Origin: Deinococcus sp. KSM4-11
GTDB taxonomy: Bacteria; Deinococcota; Deinococci; Deinococcales; Deinococcaceae
Assembly: GCF_004801415.1 (NCBI RefSeq)
Contig: NZ_SSNX01000001.1
Location: 62,001-126,000 of the forward strand
Length of the DNA: 64,000 bases
Direction of reading: 5' to 3'
In this document: positions 1-9,411 of the stretch, one piece after another
Position numbering within the stretch: position 1 is the first letter of the stretch
Layout: every line of letters starts with the position of its first letter
Notes under the pieces: model-generated
The model's database searches: none
The model's input: the letters and a program-made list of their open reading frames with translations, nothing else
What the model was told of the DNA's origin: nothing
Program-made: the position numbers and the translations under genes

Positions 1-124
1 GTGGAATTGCGTGGTGAACGAACGTCCTTCGACTGCGACGCGGTCGGCTCAGGTCAGGCCTTGACGGTGACCTTCGCCACCTCGCTGCTTTGGGCAATCC
101 CTCCGCCAGACTGAACCCTGCTGT

Positions 125-769
125 TCACTCCGCCTGCGACAACCGTGCGAGTTCCGTGCCGAGTTCGGCGGTCACGGCCTTGATGCCACCTTTGGGTGAG
201 ATGGGGGGGCCAAACCGCACCACCCAGCGTTTGCCCTGTTTGCTGATCCCGGCGGGCAGGATGGGCGCGCGGCCCTTCGCGGCGATCAGGGCCACGCCGC
301 CGTGGAGTTCCTGGCCGCCGCGCGTGCCCTCGGGGAAAATGCCGACCGTGCCGTTCTCCTGGAGCACGCGCACGGCGGTGCGGATGGCGCCCACGTCGTT
401 CCCACCACGGTCCACCGGGAAGCTGCCGCCGGTGCGGATGATCCAGCCGATCAAGGGCAGGAACAGTTCTTTTTTCGCCATGAACTGCAGGTACCGGCCG
501 GCCGGCAGCGCCCGCGCCACCAGGAAGGGGTCGAGGCCCGAGACGTGATTGGCGGCAATGACCAGCGGCGTTCCGGGGGGAGGCACGTGCTCCTGGCCCT
601 GGACGTCGAGCTTCATGCCGCGCAGCAGCACTGGCAGGTAGGTCACGGCCAGCACGAAGCGGTACATGCGTGGGTCGACCACGGGCGCGGCGCCAGGGTC
701 GGCCGGCCGGGCGGTGTCGGTCGGGGCCGGCGGGGCCTGGGAGGGATCGGGACGCCGGGCGTCACTCAT
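125..769 (-). CDS. plsC: 1-acyl-sn-glycerol-3-phosphate acyltransferase (PlsC family)
   Basis: A 214-residue acyltransferase expected to acylate lysophosphatidate at the membrane during phospholipid synthesis. The catalytic HX4D motif is visible as NHVSGLD (His75, Asp80) and the glycerol-phosphate-binding FPEGTR at residues 145-150. A hydrophobic stretch near residues 37-50 could be a membrane anchor, preceded by a Pro/Ala-rich tail of about 30 residues that is not part of the domain. It stands divergent from the Rossmann-fold gene that follows. Family membership is clear; the acyl-donor preference and which PlsC paralogue this is cannot be told. Confidence 0.9.
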   Translation of the reverse strand: MSDARRPDPSQAPPAPTDTARPADPGAAPVVDPRMYRFVLAVTYLPVLLRGMKLDVQGQEHVPPPGTPLVIAANHVSGLDPFLVARALPAGRYLQFMAKKELFLPLIGWIIRTGGSFPVDRGGNDVGAIRTAVRVLQENGTVGIFPEGTRGGQELHGGVALIAAKGRAPILPAGISKQGKRWVVRFGPPISPKGGIKAVTAELGTELARLSQAE

Positions 770-837
770 ACCCGGCAGGATACGCCCAACGCAAGCCAGG
801 GCACGGTCTGATCTGCCCAGGCGCGTAGCCTCGGGGC

Positions 838-1467
838 ATGAACATCAGCGTGATCGGGGCGGCAGGCGGCGCGGGACGGCGGATCGTGGCGCAGGCGGTG
901 CAGGCTGGGCACACGGTGCGGGCCCTGGTGCGCACGCCCGAGCAGGAGGACATGGTCTCGTTGCACGGAGCGCAGCCGGTCAAGGGCGACCTGACGGGCG
1001 AGTGGCAGGCGGTGCTGGAGGGTGCAGACGCGGTCGTGTGGGCGGCCGGGGCAGGAGCCAGCGGGAACTTCCAGGGTATCGACGGTGACGCCCTGATCCG
1101 CGTGGTCGACACCCTGCTTTCGCATGGGCCGCGCCGTCTGGTGGTCGTGAGTTCCATGGGCGTGGACCGGTCCGAGCAGATGCCGCCCTTCCTGAGCGCC
1201 GTGCTGAGGGTCAAGGCGCAGTCCGACGCACACGTGCAGGGCAGTGCCCTCGACTGGACGGTCGTGCGTCCGGCCGGACTGAACGACGAGCCGGGCACCG
1301 GCCTGGTGCGTGCCGCCGCGACTGTCGACCGCGGCTCCATCTCCAGGGATGACGTGGCCGCCGTGGTGCTCGCCTGCCTGGACGATCCGGCCACGGTCGG
1401 GCAGACCTTCGAGGTCGTGCAGGGGTCGCAGGCCGTCTCGGACGCGCTGGCCGGGCTGTCGCGCTAG
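838..1467 (+). CDS. NAD(P)H-binding atypical SDR (NmrA/YwnB-like)
   Basis: A 209-residue single-domain Rossmann protein. The glycine-rich nucleotide-binding loop GAAGGAG lies at residues 7-13, just after the first beta strand, and the segment VVVSSMGVDRSEQMP matches atypical SDRs of the NAD(P)H-binding (PF13460) type, used as NAD(P)-dependent epimerases, reductases or redox sensors. No substrate can be assigned. A TAGCCT hexamer ends 6 nt before the ATG, so the transcript is probably leaderless. The gene ends 3 nt from the convergent xseB. Confidence 0.8.
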   Translation: MNISVIGAAGGAGRRIVAQAVQAGHTVRALVRTPEQEDMVSLHGAQPVKGDLTGEWQAVLEGADAVVWAAGAGASGNFQGIDGDALIRVVDTLLSHGPRRLVVVSSMGVDRSEQMPPFLSAVLRVKAQSDAHVQGSALDWTVVRPAGLNDEPGTGLVRAAATVDRGSISRDDVAAVVLACLDDPATVGQTFEVVQGSQAVSDALAGLSR

Positions 1468-1470
1468 GCG

Positions 1471-1716
1471 CTACCCGTCGTCCTCGTCCTCTTCATCCTC
1501 GGTGTCGGGATCGTCGCCGTCGGCCCAGTCGCCAGCCAGCACGGTACGGACGGCCTCCAGGCGCTCGCGGCACGCGGCGTAGGCCACGCGGGCTTCCTCC
1601 AGCAGTGGCAGCACGCGATCCAGGTCGGCCTCGCCGCTCTCCAGTTCCGTGGCGATCCGGGACAGGGTGGCGTACGCCTCGCGGTACGACGGAGTAGCTG
1701 GACTCACATCCCGCAT
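1471..1716 (-). CDS. xseB: Exodeoxyribonuclease VII small subunit
   Basis: An 81-residue protein whose first 60 residues match XseB: SYREAYATLSRIATELESGEADLDRVLPLLEEA is the two-helix core with the typical E-LE-G--DL spacing (shown here as one continuous region, residues 10-42). XseB assembles with XseA into the nuclease that trims single-stranded DNA to oligonucleotides. No xseA is adjacent. The last ~18 residues are almost entirely Asp/Glu, an acidic tail longer than in most XseB proteins. The ATG at 1716 was preferred because the frame upstream runs through the promoter of the divergent flavoprotein gene. Confidence 0.8.
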   Translation of the reverse strand: MRDVSPATPSYREAYATLSRIATELESGEADLDRVLPLLEEARVAYAACRERLEAVRTVLAGDWADGDDPDTEDEEDEDDG

Positions 1717-1806
1717 GCTACCTGCCCCCTTGCCCAGAGGCCGGGACGTGCACACAATGGCCGCCAGGAACAGCACATCGTTCCGGGCGCGGCGATACGC
1801 TGAGAC

Positions 1807-2481
1807 ATGACCACCGAGCCCGCCTTCACGCACTTCGACCTGACCACGTTGCCCCAGGGAGCGCGGTACAAGCTGGTGACCGGGATCGTGGTGCCCCGGC
1901 CGATCGCCTGGGTGAGCACGCTGGACTCGGCGGGGCACGTGAACCTCGCGCCGTTCTCGTTTTTCAACGTCATGGGATCCGATCCGCCCATCGTGGCCTT
2001 CGCGCCTGGCGATCACGCCGAGGGAAGGCCGAAGGACACGGCGCGCAATATCCCGCCCGGCGCGGACTTCACCGTGAACCTGGTCAGCCGAGAGCTGGCC
2101 GACGCCATGAACGCCACCGCCACCGATTTCCCTGCGCACCTGGGTGAACCTGGGGTGCTGGGCATTGCGCTGGAGGCGGGCGTGCGGGTCTCGACGCCGC
2201 GCGTGGCGCTCAGTCCAGCCGCGCTGGAATGCCGCGAGGTTCAGACCATCGTGATCGGCCGCACGCGCATCCTCCTGGGCGAGGTGCTGGGCGTGACCAT
2301 CCGCACGGAGGCCGTGCTGGATGCCGGGAAGCAGTATCTCGACACGGCGTCCCTGGACCTAATCGGCCGGATGGGTGGGCGGGGTGGCTACGCCACCACG
2401 CGCGACGCCTTCACCATCGACCGCGTGAGTTACGAGCAGTGGCGGGCCGCCCAGGAGCAGGCCCGGTCGGCACAGGATTAG
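1807..2481 (+). CDS. Flavin reductase-like FMN-binding protein
   Basis: A 224-residue protein of the flavin reductase-like (DIM6/NTAB, FMN-binding split-barrel) family. The N-terminal segment, with VVPRPIAWVSTLD at about residues 29-41 followed by NLAPFSFFN, is diagnostic: this strand-loop-strand binds FMN. Such proteins reduce free flavin or act as flavoprotein oxidoreductases; the physiological partner is not indicated by the neighbours. A TACGCT hexamer 5 nt before the ATG suggests a leaderless message. The 3' end overlaps the convergent DNA glycosylase gene by 4 nt. Confidence 0.82.
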   Translation: MTTEPAFTHFDLTTLPQGARYKLVTGIVVPRPIAWVSTLDSAGHVNLAPFSFFNVMGSDPPIVAFAPGDHAEGRPKDTARNIPPGADFTVNLVSRELADAMNATATDFPAHLGEPGVLGIALEAGVRVSTPRVALSPAALECREVQTIVIGRTRILLGEVLGVTIRTEAVLDAGKQYLDTASLDLIGRMGGRGGYATTRDAFTIDRVSYEQWRAAQEQARSAQD

Positions 2482-3101
2482 ACGGGCGCGCCCCCCGCTT
2501 TCGCCAGCGCATTGTCGGCCCACAGGTACCGGGCCGCGAGTGTCCGGTACGGACTCCACAGCGTCAGCACCTCGAAATGCTGGGCGTTCGGGTGCAGCCG
2601 GGCCAGGCCCTGCCTCAGCGCCAGATCGCCCATGCTGAACACGTCCGGTCGGGCCAGGGCAAACATCAGGAACATCTCCACGGTCCAGCGGCCGATGCCG
2701 GGCAGGGGCACCAGCGCCGCGATCACCGCCTCGTCGTCCAGGCGGGCCAGATGGTCGAAATCCACCGCGCCGGACTGCCGGGCCGCCGCGATGGCCTGCA
2801 CGGTGTGCACCTTCGCCCACGACAGGCCCACGCCGCGCAGAGTCTCACCGGGCGCACGTTGCAGCGTGAATTCGTCGATGGTGCCCAGCGTGTCGAGCAG
2901 GCGGGCATAGATGCTGGCGGCGGCCTTCACGCTCAGTTGCTGTCCGGTCACGGAGCGGATCAGGGTGCCGAAGGGATCGGGGGTGGGAGCCAGGACACTC
3001 AGGTCGCCCACGCGCGCGATCACGTCCCGCATGACCGGGTCGCGGGACAGGTGCACGGTGGCGTCGGCATGGTGTTCCAGGGGCGCGGTGGGGCGGGTCA
3101 T
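2478..3101 (-). CDS. DNA-3-methyladenine glycosylase II (AlkA-like)
   Basis: A 207-residue HhH-GPD superfamily glycosylase, the size of the short AlkA forms that lack the N-terminal domain of the E. coli enzyme. It excises alkylated purines in base-excision repair. The helix-hairpin-helix is LPGIGRWTVEMFLM and the catalytic aspartate follows in the segment FSMGDLALRQG. SVTGQQLSVKAA is the conserved upstream helix. The ATG at 3101 was chosen because it begins just ahead of the conserved region; an upstream in-frame ATG at 3158 would add 19 unconserved residues. D. radiodurans has AlkA homologues of this type. Confidence 0.87.
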   Translation of the reverse strand: MTRPTAPLEHHADATVHLSRDPVMRDVIARVGDLSVLAPTPDPFGTLIRSVTGQQLSVKAAASIYARLLDTLGTIDEFTLQRAPGETLRGVGLSWAKVHTVQAIAAARQSGAVDFDHLARLDDEAVIAALVPLPGIGRWTVEMFLMFALARPDVFSMGDLALRQGLARLHPNAQHFEVLTLWSPYRTLAARYLWADNALAKAGGAPV

Positions 3102-3193
3102 GGATGCCCATTCAACTCCTCCGGCTGCCCGGCCGCTACGGGCGTGGATGCATTCCACAGCCCCTGGCAGCCAGAACCACTTAAGATGAAAGC

Positions 3194-3838
3194 GTGAACG
3201 CCCTCACGCGTATCGCGTCCGTGGTGTTCCTCAGTGCCCTGATCGTGTCGCCAGCCGCCGCGCAGGTGCGGATCGGTCAGGTGACCCTGACCCCGGTCAA
3301 GTCGACTGCCGTTCCACCGGCCTCGGCGGGGAGCGCGTCCGACTACGCTTTTCAGCCGGTGCCCAGCGGCATGAATGAACTGCGCGGGCGGATTTCATCC
3401 CCGGCCGGTCGCCAGAGCCTGCCGACAGGCAGCTTGATCCGCGTGTCGGTCATCGATACCGGCGTCCTTCCCGTACGGGGTGTGTCCAGTGCGGTCTTCA
3501 GCACGACGCGCCTGCCCACGTTATATCAGCTGTTCTACGGTCGAACGCGCCTGCTTTCTGGTCACCCCTATGTCGTGCGCTGCGTCGTCACCGCGCCGTC
3601 GGGCCGCGTGCTGTATCGCAGTGTGGACGTCCCCCTGCCGCACCTGCCCCGCGCGGTGCCTGGCCCTTACCGCCTCTTACCCAGGGCCCTGACGCCAGCT
3701 ACAGGTTCCAGCCGCCCGCGACCTCCAGCTCCTGTCCGGTCAAGTAATCGCTGGCCCGCACGAAGCCAAGTGCGGCGTCCACGAGTTCCTGCACGGTGCC
3801 CAGCCGCCCGGCGGGAATGTCGCGCAGCGGCTGGCTGA
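3194..3838 (+). CDS. Exported YbaY/YscW-type beta-sandwich protein with suspicious C-terminal tail
   Basis: The first 22 residues form a signal peptide ending in PAAAQ. Residues ~60-155 (LRGRIS...[15 protein letters not shown]...YRSVDVPLP) resemble the YbaY/YscW lipoprotein-chaperone fold found in exported proteins of unknown role. The start is a GTG; the ATG 8 nt upstream is immediately closed. The final ~50 residues are low-complexity Pro/Arg and lie antisense to the next gene for 140 nt. In another frame a TGA at 3690 would end the gene 6 nt before that neighbour, so a frameshift near 3640-3690 may have removed the true stop. Confidence 0.6.
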   Translation: MNALTRIASVVFLSALIVSPAAAQVRIGQVTLTPVKSTAVPPASAGSASDYAFQPVPSGMNELRGRISSPAGRQSLPTGSLIRVSVIDTGVLPVRGVSSAVFSTTRLPTLYQLFYGRTRLLSGHPYVVRCVVTAPSGRVLYRSVDVPLPHLPRAVPGPYRLLPRALTPATGSSRPRPPAPVRSSNRWPARSQVRRPRVPARCPAARRECRAAAG

Positions 3839-4427
3839 CGCTGGTCTCGATCACGCCGGGCGACACGACATTCACGCTGACGCCGCTCCCGGCCAACACC
3901 ACGGCCAGCGCGCGGCTCAGGTGCAGCACGCCCGCCTTGGCCACCACATACGGCACGATGCCCGGTCGCGCCAGGATATTCCGCGCCCCCGCGTACCCCA
4001 GGTTCACGATCCGTCCATACCCAGCCGCCTGCATCAGGCCCGCCGCTTCCTGGCAGGTGGCGAACGTCGAGGTGAGGTTGCTGCCCAGCATGTCGGCCCA
4101 CTCGGCATCCGTGGTCTCCAGCAGCGGCCGGTGCACGTAATTGCCCACGTTGTTCACCAGCACACCCAGCGGCGACTCTGGAAAGGCCGCGTGCGCGCTG
4201 CTCACGAGCTGTCGCGCCTGGACCGGATCGGTCACGTCCGCCCGCAGGGTCACGGCCTGCACGCCCGTCTCACGGCACAGTCGCGCCGTTTCCCCCGCAT
4301 CCTGCTCGCTGTTCCGGTAGTGCACGGCCACGTGGAACCCCTCGCGGGCCAGGGCCACGGCCAGCGCCCGCCCGATCCCGCGTGCCGCGCCCGTCACCAG
4401 CGCCGTACGCCGCGCCGCGCCGCTCAC
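3699..4427 (-). CDS. SDR-family oxidoreductase lacking the usual catalytic serine
   Basis: A 242-residue classical-length short-chain dehydrogenase. It has the cofactor loop TGAARGIG, the NNVGN motif and YVVAK (the Tyr-X3-Lys pair), and a C-terminal GGW. The stretch before the Tyr, [15 protein letters not shown], contains no Ser or Thr at all, so the canonical catalytic Ser is replaced, probably by Tyr or Gly. Substrate unknown. The GTG start at 4427 overlaps the stop of the Nudix gene (GTGA), which implies translational coupling. Confidence 0.8.
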   Translation of the reverse strand: MSGAARRTALVTGAARGIGRALAVALAREGFHVAVHYRNSEQDAGETARLCRETGVQAVTLRADVTDPVQARQLVSSAHAAFPESPLGVLVNNVGNYVHRPLLETTDAEWADMLGSNLTSTFATCQEAAGLMQAAGYGRIVNLGYAGARNILARPGIVPYVVAKAGVLHLSRALAVVLAGSGVSVNVVSPGVIETSVSQPLRDIPAGRLGTVQELVDAALGFVRASDYLTGQELEVAGGWNL

Positions 4428-4834
4428 AGGTTCTCGCGCTGGAGGGCGAGTTCCACCAGCGTCCGCGTGAAGGTGTTCAGCGGGTAGTCCAGGGCGCCGT
4501 GCAGGTGCACCCACGCCCACTCCTCGATCTCCTCATTGGGCACGATGTCGTGGCCCGACGTGGACGCGAAGAAATCCACGAGCAGCAGGTGCGCCTCCGT
4601 ATGGAACTCGGGCGAGAGCACGGCCTCCTGCGTCTGCGCGTACAGCACGTCGTGTAGTTCAAGCCCGACCTCCTCCTGAAACTCGCGCACCACGGCGTCC
4701 AGCAGGGTCTCGCCCCATTCGACCTTGCCGCCGGGCACGCCCCACCGGCCCCGCCACTTGGTCGTCCGGACGAGCAGCACCCGGCCATCCGTGCCCCATA
4801 CCAGCGCCCCCACGCACACCGTCGGCCTCTGCAT
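4424..4834 (-). CDS. Nudix hydrolase
   Basis: A 136-residue protein that is nearly all Nudix domain. The Nudix box GX5EX7REXXEEXG is complete at about residues 35-57 (GGKVEWGET...REFQEEVGL), giving the metal-binding Glu residues. Family members hydrolyse nucleoside diphosphates linked to another moiety; Deinococcus genomes carry many paralogues and the substrate here cannot be read from sequence. It is the upstream cistron of a two-gene unit with the SDR gene. Confidence 0.88.
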   Translation of the reverse strand: MQRPTVCVGALVWGTDGRVLLVRTTKWRGRWGVPGGKVEWGETLLDAVVREFQEEVGLELHDVLYAQTQEAVLSPEFHTEAHLLLVDFFASTSGHDIVPNEEIEEWAWVHLHGALDYPLNTFTRTLVELALQRENL

Positions 4835-4867
4835 GCCCGGCAGCCTAGCGTGCCCGGTCAGCGGAGG

Positions 4868-6355
4868 TCAGCGTCCACGCCTACGCATCACGCGGCGTTC
4901 GAGGGTGGTGATCAGCCAATACACCAGCACGCCGAACAGGATCAGCAGGGCGATGGCGGCGAACTGCGTGGCCTTGTCGTAGTACGCGCCGGCCGCCTGC
5001 ACGCGGAAGCCCAGGCCCTTCTGGTTCGGATCGACGAACTCCCACACGACCGCGCCGATGAGCGCGAGGCTGGCCGCCAACCGCAGGCCGCCCAGCAGAA
5101 CCGGCAGTGCTCCGGGCAGTTCCAGATGGGTCAGGCGTTGCCAGAAGGTGGCCCGCAGGGAGCTGAAGACCTCGTGATACGCGCGATCCACCTCCCTTAC
5201 CCCCACCAGCGTGGAGACGATGATCGGGTACAGGGCACTCAGGGCCGACACCAGCACCGCAGGCAGGAACCCGAACCCCAGCCACGAGACCAGCAGCGGG
5301 GCCAGCACCACGATGGGTGTGCTCTGCGACGCCACGAGGTAAGGACTCAGGAACCGCTCCAGCGGCCGGACCTTCGCCAGGGGATACCCGATCACGAGGC
5401 CCAGCACACCGCCCAGCAGCGTGCCCGCCAGGGCCGTGCTCACTGTTACCCAGAACGAAGAGGCGAACAGGGCCGGAGTGCCGACCAGTTTTCCCCACAC
5501 GGCGCCGGCCGTGGGCAGCAGGAACGGCTGGTTCAGCAGCGTGGCCGCCACCGTCCAGCCGACCAGGCCCAGCGCGATGGCCAGCAGGGGCAGCAGACGC
5601 GACCAGCTGAACGGATCGCGCGCGTCCGTGCGAATCCGGGTGGAGTCGCCCGCGCCGAGCACCTCGCGCAGGTGCCGTTCCAGGCCGTCGGTGTAGGCGC
5701 TCACGCGGCCCTCGCCGCGCGTGTCGAGGATTTCCACGATCTTCCCGTTCCTCAGTACCGCCACGCGGTCGGCCAGCCACACGGCCTCGCGGATGGAGTG
5801 CGTGACGAGCACCGTGGTGCGCCCGGTCTTTTCGTGCAGGTGGCGCAACTCGGCGTTGAAGCGTTCGCGCACCAGGGCGTCCAGGGCCGCGAAGGGCTCG
5901 TCGAGCAGCAGTACGTCGCCGCTCTGCGCCAGGGCGCGGGCCAGGGCGATCCGGGCGCGCATGCCGCCGGAGAGCTGCGCCGGATAGTAGTCGGCGTAGG
6001 CGTCCATGCCGACCAGATGCAGTGCCTCGCGCGCTTCCAGGCCGCCGCCGGCGCCGAGCACGGCCGGGAGCTGCACATTGCGCAGGGCGGTGCGCCAGGG
6101 CAGCAGCCGGTAATCCTGGAAGACCAGCGCGGGCGTGGACTCCACCCGCACGGTGCCGGACACGGGTCTCAGCAGCCCGGCGATGACGCGCAGCACGGTG
6201 CTCTTGCCTCCGCCGGACGGGCCGATCAGCGCCAGGAACTCGCCACGCCGGACGTCCAGGGTCACGCCGTCGAGGATCGTCTCGCCGCCCAGCTGCAGCG
6301 TCACGTCCCGCAGTTCGATGGGCGAGTCCACAGTCGTGAGCGGCGCGACGGTCAT
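4868..6355 (-). CDS. NitT/TauT-type ABC transporter, ATPase and permease fused in one chain
   Basis: A 495-residue fusion. Residues ~10-235 are an ABC ATPase of the SsuB/TauB type: Walker A GPSGGGKS (45-52), signature LSGGMRAR, Walker [12 protein letters not shown] and the H-loop VTHS. Residues ~260-495 are a BPD-type permease of the SsuC/TauC type with about six membrane helices and an EAA-like loop ([12 protein letters not shown]). The two are normally separate genes. No substrate-binding protein lies nearby, so the ligand (sulfonate, nitrate, thiamine precursor and others are possible) is unknown. The ATG at 6355 overlaps the stop of the EamA gene (ATGA). Confidence 0.85.
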   Translation of the reverse strand: MTVAPLTTVDSPIELRDVTLQLGGETILDGVTLDVRRGEFLALIGPSGGGKSTVLRVIAGLLRPVSGTVRVESTPALVFQDYRLLPWRTALRNVQLPAVLGAGGGLEAREALHLVGMDAYADYYPAQLSGGMRARIALARALAQSGDVLLLDEPFAALDALVRERFNAELRHLHEKTGRTTVLVTHSIREAVWLADRVAVLRNGKIVEILDTRGEGRVSAYTDGLERHLREVLGAGDSTRIRTDARDPFSWSRLLPLLAIALGLVGWTVAATLLNQPFLLPTAGAVWGKLVGTPALFASSFWVTVSTALAGTLLGGVLGLVIGYPLAKVRPLERFLSPYLVASQSTPIVVLAPLLVSWLGFGFLPAVLVSALSALYPIIVSTLVGVREVDRAYHEVFSSLRATFWQRLTHLELPGALPVLLGGLRLAASLALIGAVVWEFVDPNQKGLGFRVQAAGAYYDKATQFAAIALLILFGVLVYWLITTLERRVMRRRGR

Positions 6356-7272
6356 GCGCTCACCGCCGGGCGGGGGCGGCCCACCGTGTTCACCACGATC
6401 ACGCCCACGATGGCGATGGCACCGCCGATCAGGGCGGCCACGTGGGGCACCTCGCCCAGCCACAGCCACGCGATCAGGATGGCGAAGACCGGCGAGATGT
6501 ACAGGAACGACGTGGTCGTGCTCGGCCCCACGCGCGACAGCGCGAAGGTCCACGTGAGGTAGGCGAGCGCCGCGGGGAACAGCCCGATGTAGATCACGGC
6601 GAGGTGCGCGCCCAGAGGCGCGGCCCGCAGTTGCCCGGCGAATCCGGGCAGGAACACCAGCATAGGCACGGTGCCCAGGATCAGGGACCACACCGTGAAG
6701 TGCAGCGGGTTCATCTGCTTCAGGATGGGTTTCTGGAACACGAAGTACAGCGACGTGAACAGGGCTGCCGCCAGGATCAGCAGCGCTCCACGCGTGAAAC
6801 TCAGGCCCTGGCCGCTGCCGACCACGATCAGCGTCACGCCGCCCAGGCTGACCAGCGTGCCCAGCCAGCCCAGGGTGTTTAGGCGTTCGCCCGCGAAGCG
6901 GGTGGCCAGCAGCGCCGTGATGACCGGCCCGGCCGCGATGATCAGGCTGGCGGTGCCCGCCGGGACGCTGATTTCGCCGTAATTCAGGCAGACGTGGTAC
7001 AACGTGATGCCGGAAAAACTCAGCAGCGCGATCCGCCAGGCCAGGGCGAAGGGCGGCAGCGGAATACGCGCCACCAGCGCGTAGATCGTCAGTGCCACGG
7101 CGGCCACCAGGAAGCGGTACAGCGTCAGGTGACCCGGCGTGAAGGCCGCCAGGCCCGCGCGGATGCCCGCGAAGGCGGAGGCCCAGAATGCGATGGTCAC
7201 GAGGATCGCCGCGAGTGACAGCGGATCGAGCCGTCCGGCGGCGGCAGCAGTAACGGAGGACGACGAACTCAC
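6352..7272 (-). CDS. EamA/DMT-superfamily transporter
   Basis: A 306-residue inner-membrane protein with about ten hydrophobic helices in two homologous EamA halves (residues ~18-150 and ~163-297). The N-terminal half carries the typical [12 protein letters not shown] motif and the second half [30 protein letters not shown]. Drug/metabolite transporters of this type export amino acids or metabolites; the substrate is not evident. GTG start, with TAGGCT ending 6 nt upstream (leaderless). It is translationally coupled to the fused ABC transporter, so the two are probably co-expressed. Confidence 0.87.
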   Translation of the reverse strand: MSSSSSVTAAAAGRLDPLSLAAILVTIAFWASAFAGIRAGLAAFTPGHLTLYRFLVAAVALTIYALVARIPLPPFALAWRIALLSFSGITLYHVCLNYGEISVPAGTASLIIAAGPVITALLATRFAGERLNTLGWLGTLVSLGGVTLIVVGSGQGLSFTRGALLILAAALFTSLYFVFQKPILKQMNPLHFTVWSLILGTVPMLVFLPGFAGQLRAAPLGAHLAVIYIGLFPAALAYLTWTFALSRVGPSTTTSFLYISPVFAILIAWLWLGEVPHVAALIGGAIAIVGVIVVNTVGRPRPAVSA

Positions 7273-7435
7273 CTTGCCAGCCTAGAGCACCGTGGCGGGA
7301 CGTGACGGAACCTGCCTCAACCCTGGCGCAAGGCGGGGCACATCCGGTTCACCCGCCCAGACGCAAGCATGGGATCAGCATTGAGCTGCAGGGCAGCCCG
7401 TCCAGCGCGGCGGACGGGCACAGGAGGAAGCCCCT

Positions 7436-7627
7436 ATGGGAGAAGGCAAGCCGGGTACCGTCAGTACCCCCGAGACCATGGACACCCACACCGGGAGCGC
7501 CACGGCCACACACGGCGCGAACACCAACCTCGACCCGAACACGCATGGTGGCCCGCTGACCGGCGCCGATCAGGCCGCCACGCGCGAGGTTCACGAACAG
7601 CACGCGCCAGACGACAAAGACGACTGA
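7436..7627 (+). CDS. Small hydrophilic protein, unknown function
   Basis: A 63-residue protein rich in Thr, Gly, His, Asp and Ala with no hydrophobic segment, so cytosolic and probably disordered (ends HEQHAPDDKDD). I do not recognise a family. It is supported by a strong ribosome-binding site, AGGAGGAAGCCCCT before the ATG. It precedes another gene with a strong ribosome-binding site and could belong to the stress-type small hydrophilic proteins common in Deinococcus; that is inference from composition only. Confidence 0.6.
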   Translation: MGEGKPGTVSTPETMDTHTGSATATHGANTNLDPNTHGGPLTGADQAATREVHEQHAPDDKDD

Positions 7628-7741
7628 GCCCGGCCGTGAACCGTGCGCGGCTGGCCCCTGGCACGCGTTTAAGTCCGGTTGGGTAAGACTTCACCTCACC
7701 CATGATGAGCGCGCCTACACTGCCACTCACGGAGGAATGAC

Positions 7742-8392
7742 ATGACCAACAACCAGACAGGAATGGATCAGACACGCATGATGACGGGAGCCGCCGGCGG
7801 CGCCCTCGTCCTGATGGGCCTGCGCAAACGCGGTGTCCTGGGCCTGGGCCTCGCGGCCGTGGGCGGGTACCTCGCCTACCGCGCCGCGACCGGCAATGAC
7901 CCAGTGATGGCCGCCGCCGGCCTGGGTGGCAGCGCCACAGCGTCCAAGCCGATCTTCGTGGAGCACAGCGTCGTCATCGAGCGCAGCCCGCAGCAGGTCT
8001 ATGATTACTGGCGCAAGCTGGAGAACCTGCCGCGCATCATGAGCCACCTGGAAAGCGTCACGGAACTCGATCCCAAGCGCAGCCGCTGGGTCGCCAAGGC
8101 GCCGCTCGGCACGCATGTGGAATGGGAAGCGGAGATCGTGAACGACAAGCCCGGCCAGCGCATCGGCTGGCATTCCCTGCCCGGCGCCACAGTGGACAAC
8201 GCAGGCAGCGTGCAGTTCGAAGAACTCCCGGGCGGACACACCCGCGTGCACGTGGCGCTGTCGTACCGGCCGCCCGCCGGCCCGCTCGGTGCGGCGGTGG
8301 CCAAGCTGTTCGGTGAGGAACCCAGCCAGCAGATCGCCGAGGATCTTCAGAAGTTCAAGGCGGCGTTTGAGGGCACCAATCCGCAGGCGTAA
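7742..8392 (+). CDS. SRPBCC (START-like) domain membrane-anchored protein
   Basis: A 216-residue protein. The N-terminal ~60 residues hold a Gly-rich hydrophobic stretch ([11 protein letters not shown]...[14 protein letters not shown]) resembling DUF2892-type segments, and residues ~72-205 form a polyketide cyclase/dehydrase SRPBCC domain ([29 protein letters not shown]). These proteins bind hydrophobic ligands; many bacterial members of this exact layout are described as cyclase/dehydrase of unknown role. Good ribosome-binding site (CGGAGGAATGAC) before the ATG; TACACT upstream at about 7716 may be its -10. Confidence 0.8.
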   Translation: MTNNQTGMDQTRMMTGAAGGALVLMGLRKRGVLGLGLAAVGGYLAYRAATGNDPVMAAAGLGGSATASKPIFVEHSVVIERSPQQVYDYWRKLENLPRIMSHLESVTELDPKRSRWVAKAPLGTHVEWEAEIVNDKPGQRIGWHSLPGATVDNAGSVQFEELPGGHTRVHVALSYRPPAGPLGAAVAKLFGEEPSQQIAEDLQKFKAAFEGTNPQA

Positions 8393-8406
8393 TCCCTGAA
8401 CCGACC

Positions 8407-8431
8407 GAGGCGGCCCTTAGGGGGCCGCCTC
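8407..8431. terminator. GC-rich bidirectional hairpin
   Basis: A perfect 10-bp stem (GAGGCGGCCC and its complement) with a 5-nt loop sits between the convergent SRPBCC gene and the 107-residue gene. There is no T-run, as is common for stem-loop terminators in GC-rich genomes. Confidence 0.6.
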
Positions 8432-8443
8432 GTCATTGTGCCC

Positions 8444-8767
8444 TCAGTCCTCTCGGTCGGCCGGGCCGGGCGTCTCCGCCACGATCTGCGCACCCTCCTC
8501 GATCACGGTCAGGGAGCGCAGCGTCTCGCCCTGGTGCCAGCCGTACTCGGGGCGCTTCAGGCCCAGCGCGGCAGCAATAGCCTCAGCGGCGCTGCGCTCG
8601 GGTTCGCCGTCCAGGCTGAATAGCAGGAAACGCCGTCCCCCCGGTGCAATCCGGATGAACAGGTCGGTGCCGATCTCCAGCTGCTGTGTGCGTCCCAGTG
8701 TCGCGGCGCGGCCCTGCGCGTAGGTCAGCGCCTCGCGGATCTTCACGGTGACGGTGGGGTGGCTCAT
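8444..8767 (-). CDS. Conserved-looking hypothetical protein
   Basis: A 107-residue protein with no signal peptide or membrane helix. It starts MSHPTVTVKIREALTYAQGR and ends in an acidic tail. I do not recognise the family. It lies 10 nt downstream of the TetR regulator on the same strand, so it is likely the second gene of that transcription unit and may share its control. Confidence 0.6.
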   Translation of the reverse strand: MSHPTVTVKIREALTYAQGRAATLGRTQQLEIGTDLFIRIAPGGRRFLLFSLDGEPERSAAEAIAAALGLKRPEYGWHQGETLRSLTVIEEGAQIVAETPGPADRED

Positions 8768-8777
8768 ACCGCTTTCC

Positions 8778-9365
8778 TCATGCGTTCGTCCTCAGGCCGC
8801 GCAGCAGCATGTCAGCGAAGGTGTCGGCCACCTCACGCGGGCTCATGCGGCCATCCGGCCGGTACCACGTGTACGCCCAGTTCACGGCCGACAGCACCAG
8901 GTAGGCGGTCATCTTCGGGTCGAGATCCGGGCGGAACGCCCCGGCCTGCACGCCCTGCGCGATCAGTTCACGGTAGAAGGCGTCGATGGAATCGCGCCAG
9001 CCGGTCACGCGGCCGTACGCGGCGGGTGACAGGTGTTTCCACTCGTGGAAGAACACCGTGGCGCTCTCCATGTTGTCGGCCACGACCTGCACGTGCCGGC
9101 GCATGGCCTCGCGCAGTTTCTCCTCGGGCGGCAGGGTCACGTCACGCAGCGGGAACAGGGCCTCGTCGAACTGGCGGGAGGCGCGGTTCACGATCTCGAC
9201 CAGCAGTTCCTCCTTGCCGCTGATGTGCGCGTACAGACTGCCGCCTTGCATGCCCAGTTCGCCCGCCAGGTCCCGCATGGACGTGGCGTGGTAGCCGCGT
9301 TCACTGAACAGCACGCTAGCCGAGTCGAGGATCTGTTCACGGCGGGATTTGAGGGGGTCAGTCAT
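8778..9365 (-). CDS. TetR-family transcriptional regulator
   Basis: A 195-residue TetR protein. Residues ~8-55 form the DNA-binding domain ([29 protein letters not shown]...[14 protein letters not shown]), and the remainder is an all-helical ligand/dimer domain. Its C-terminal part ([24 protein letters not shown]) resembles the fatty-acid/acyl-CoA responsive regulators of the FadR/PsrA kind. The ATG at 9365 starts 11 residues before the domain; an upstream ATG would run over the operator. A palindrome upstream of the gene is the probable binding site. Confidence 0.88.
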   Translation of the reverse strand: MTDPLKSRREQILDSASVLFSERGYHATSMRDLAGELGMQGGSLYAHISGKEELLVEIVNRASRQFDEALFPLRDVTLPPEEKLREAMRRHVQVVADNMESATVFFHEWKHLSPAAYGRVTGWRDSIDAFYRELIAQGVQAGAFRPDLDPKMTAYLVLSAVNWAYTWYRPDGRMSPREVADTFADMLLRGLRTNA

Positions 9366-9411
9366 GGCGCGGACGCGTCCTGGGGCGCGGTCACCCGAGG
9401 GTAGCATGCGT

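Noticed and set aside
54..128. 24-codon open frame overlapping the plsC stop (GTGA), ending at 54
   Set aside because: It is short, has no ribosome-binding site of its own and no recognisable product; it could be the 3' remnant of another gene but nothing supports it.
4850..6562. 570-codon open frame antisense to the ABC transporter
   Set aside because: Gln/Arg/His-rich composition typical of a shadow frame in GC-rich DNA; the opposite strand encodes a clear ATPase and permease.
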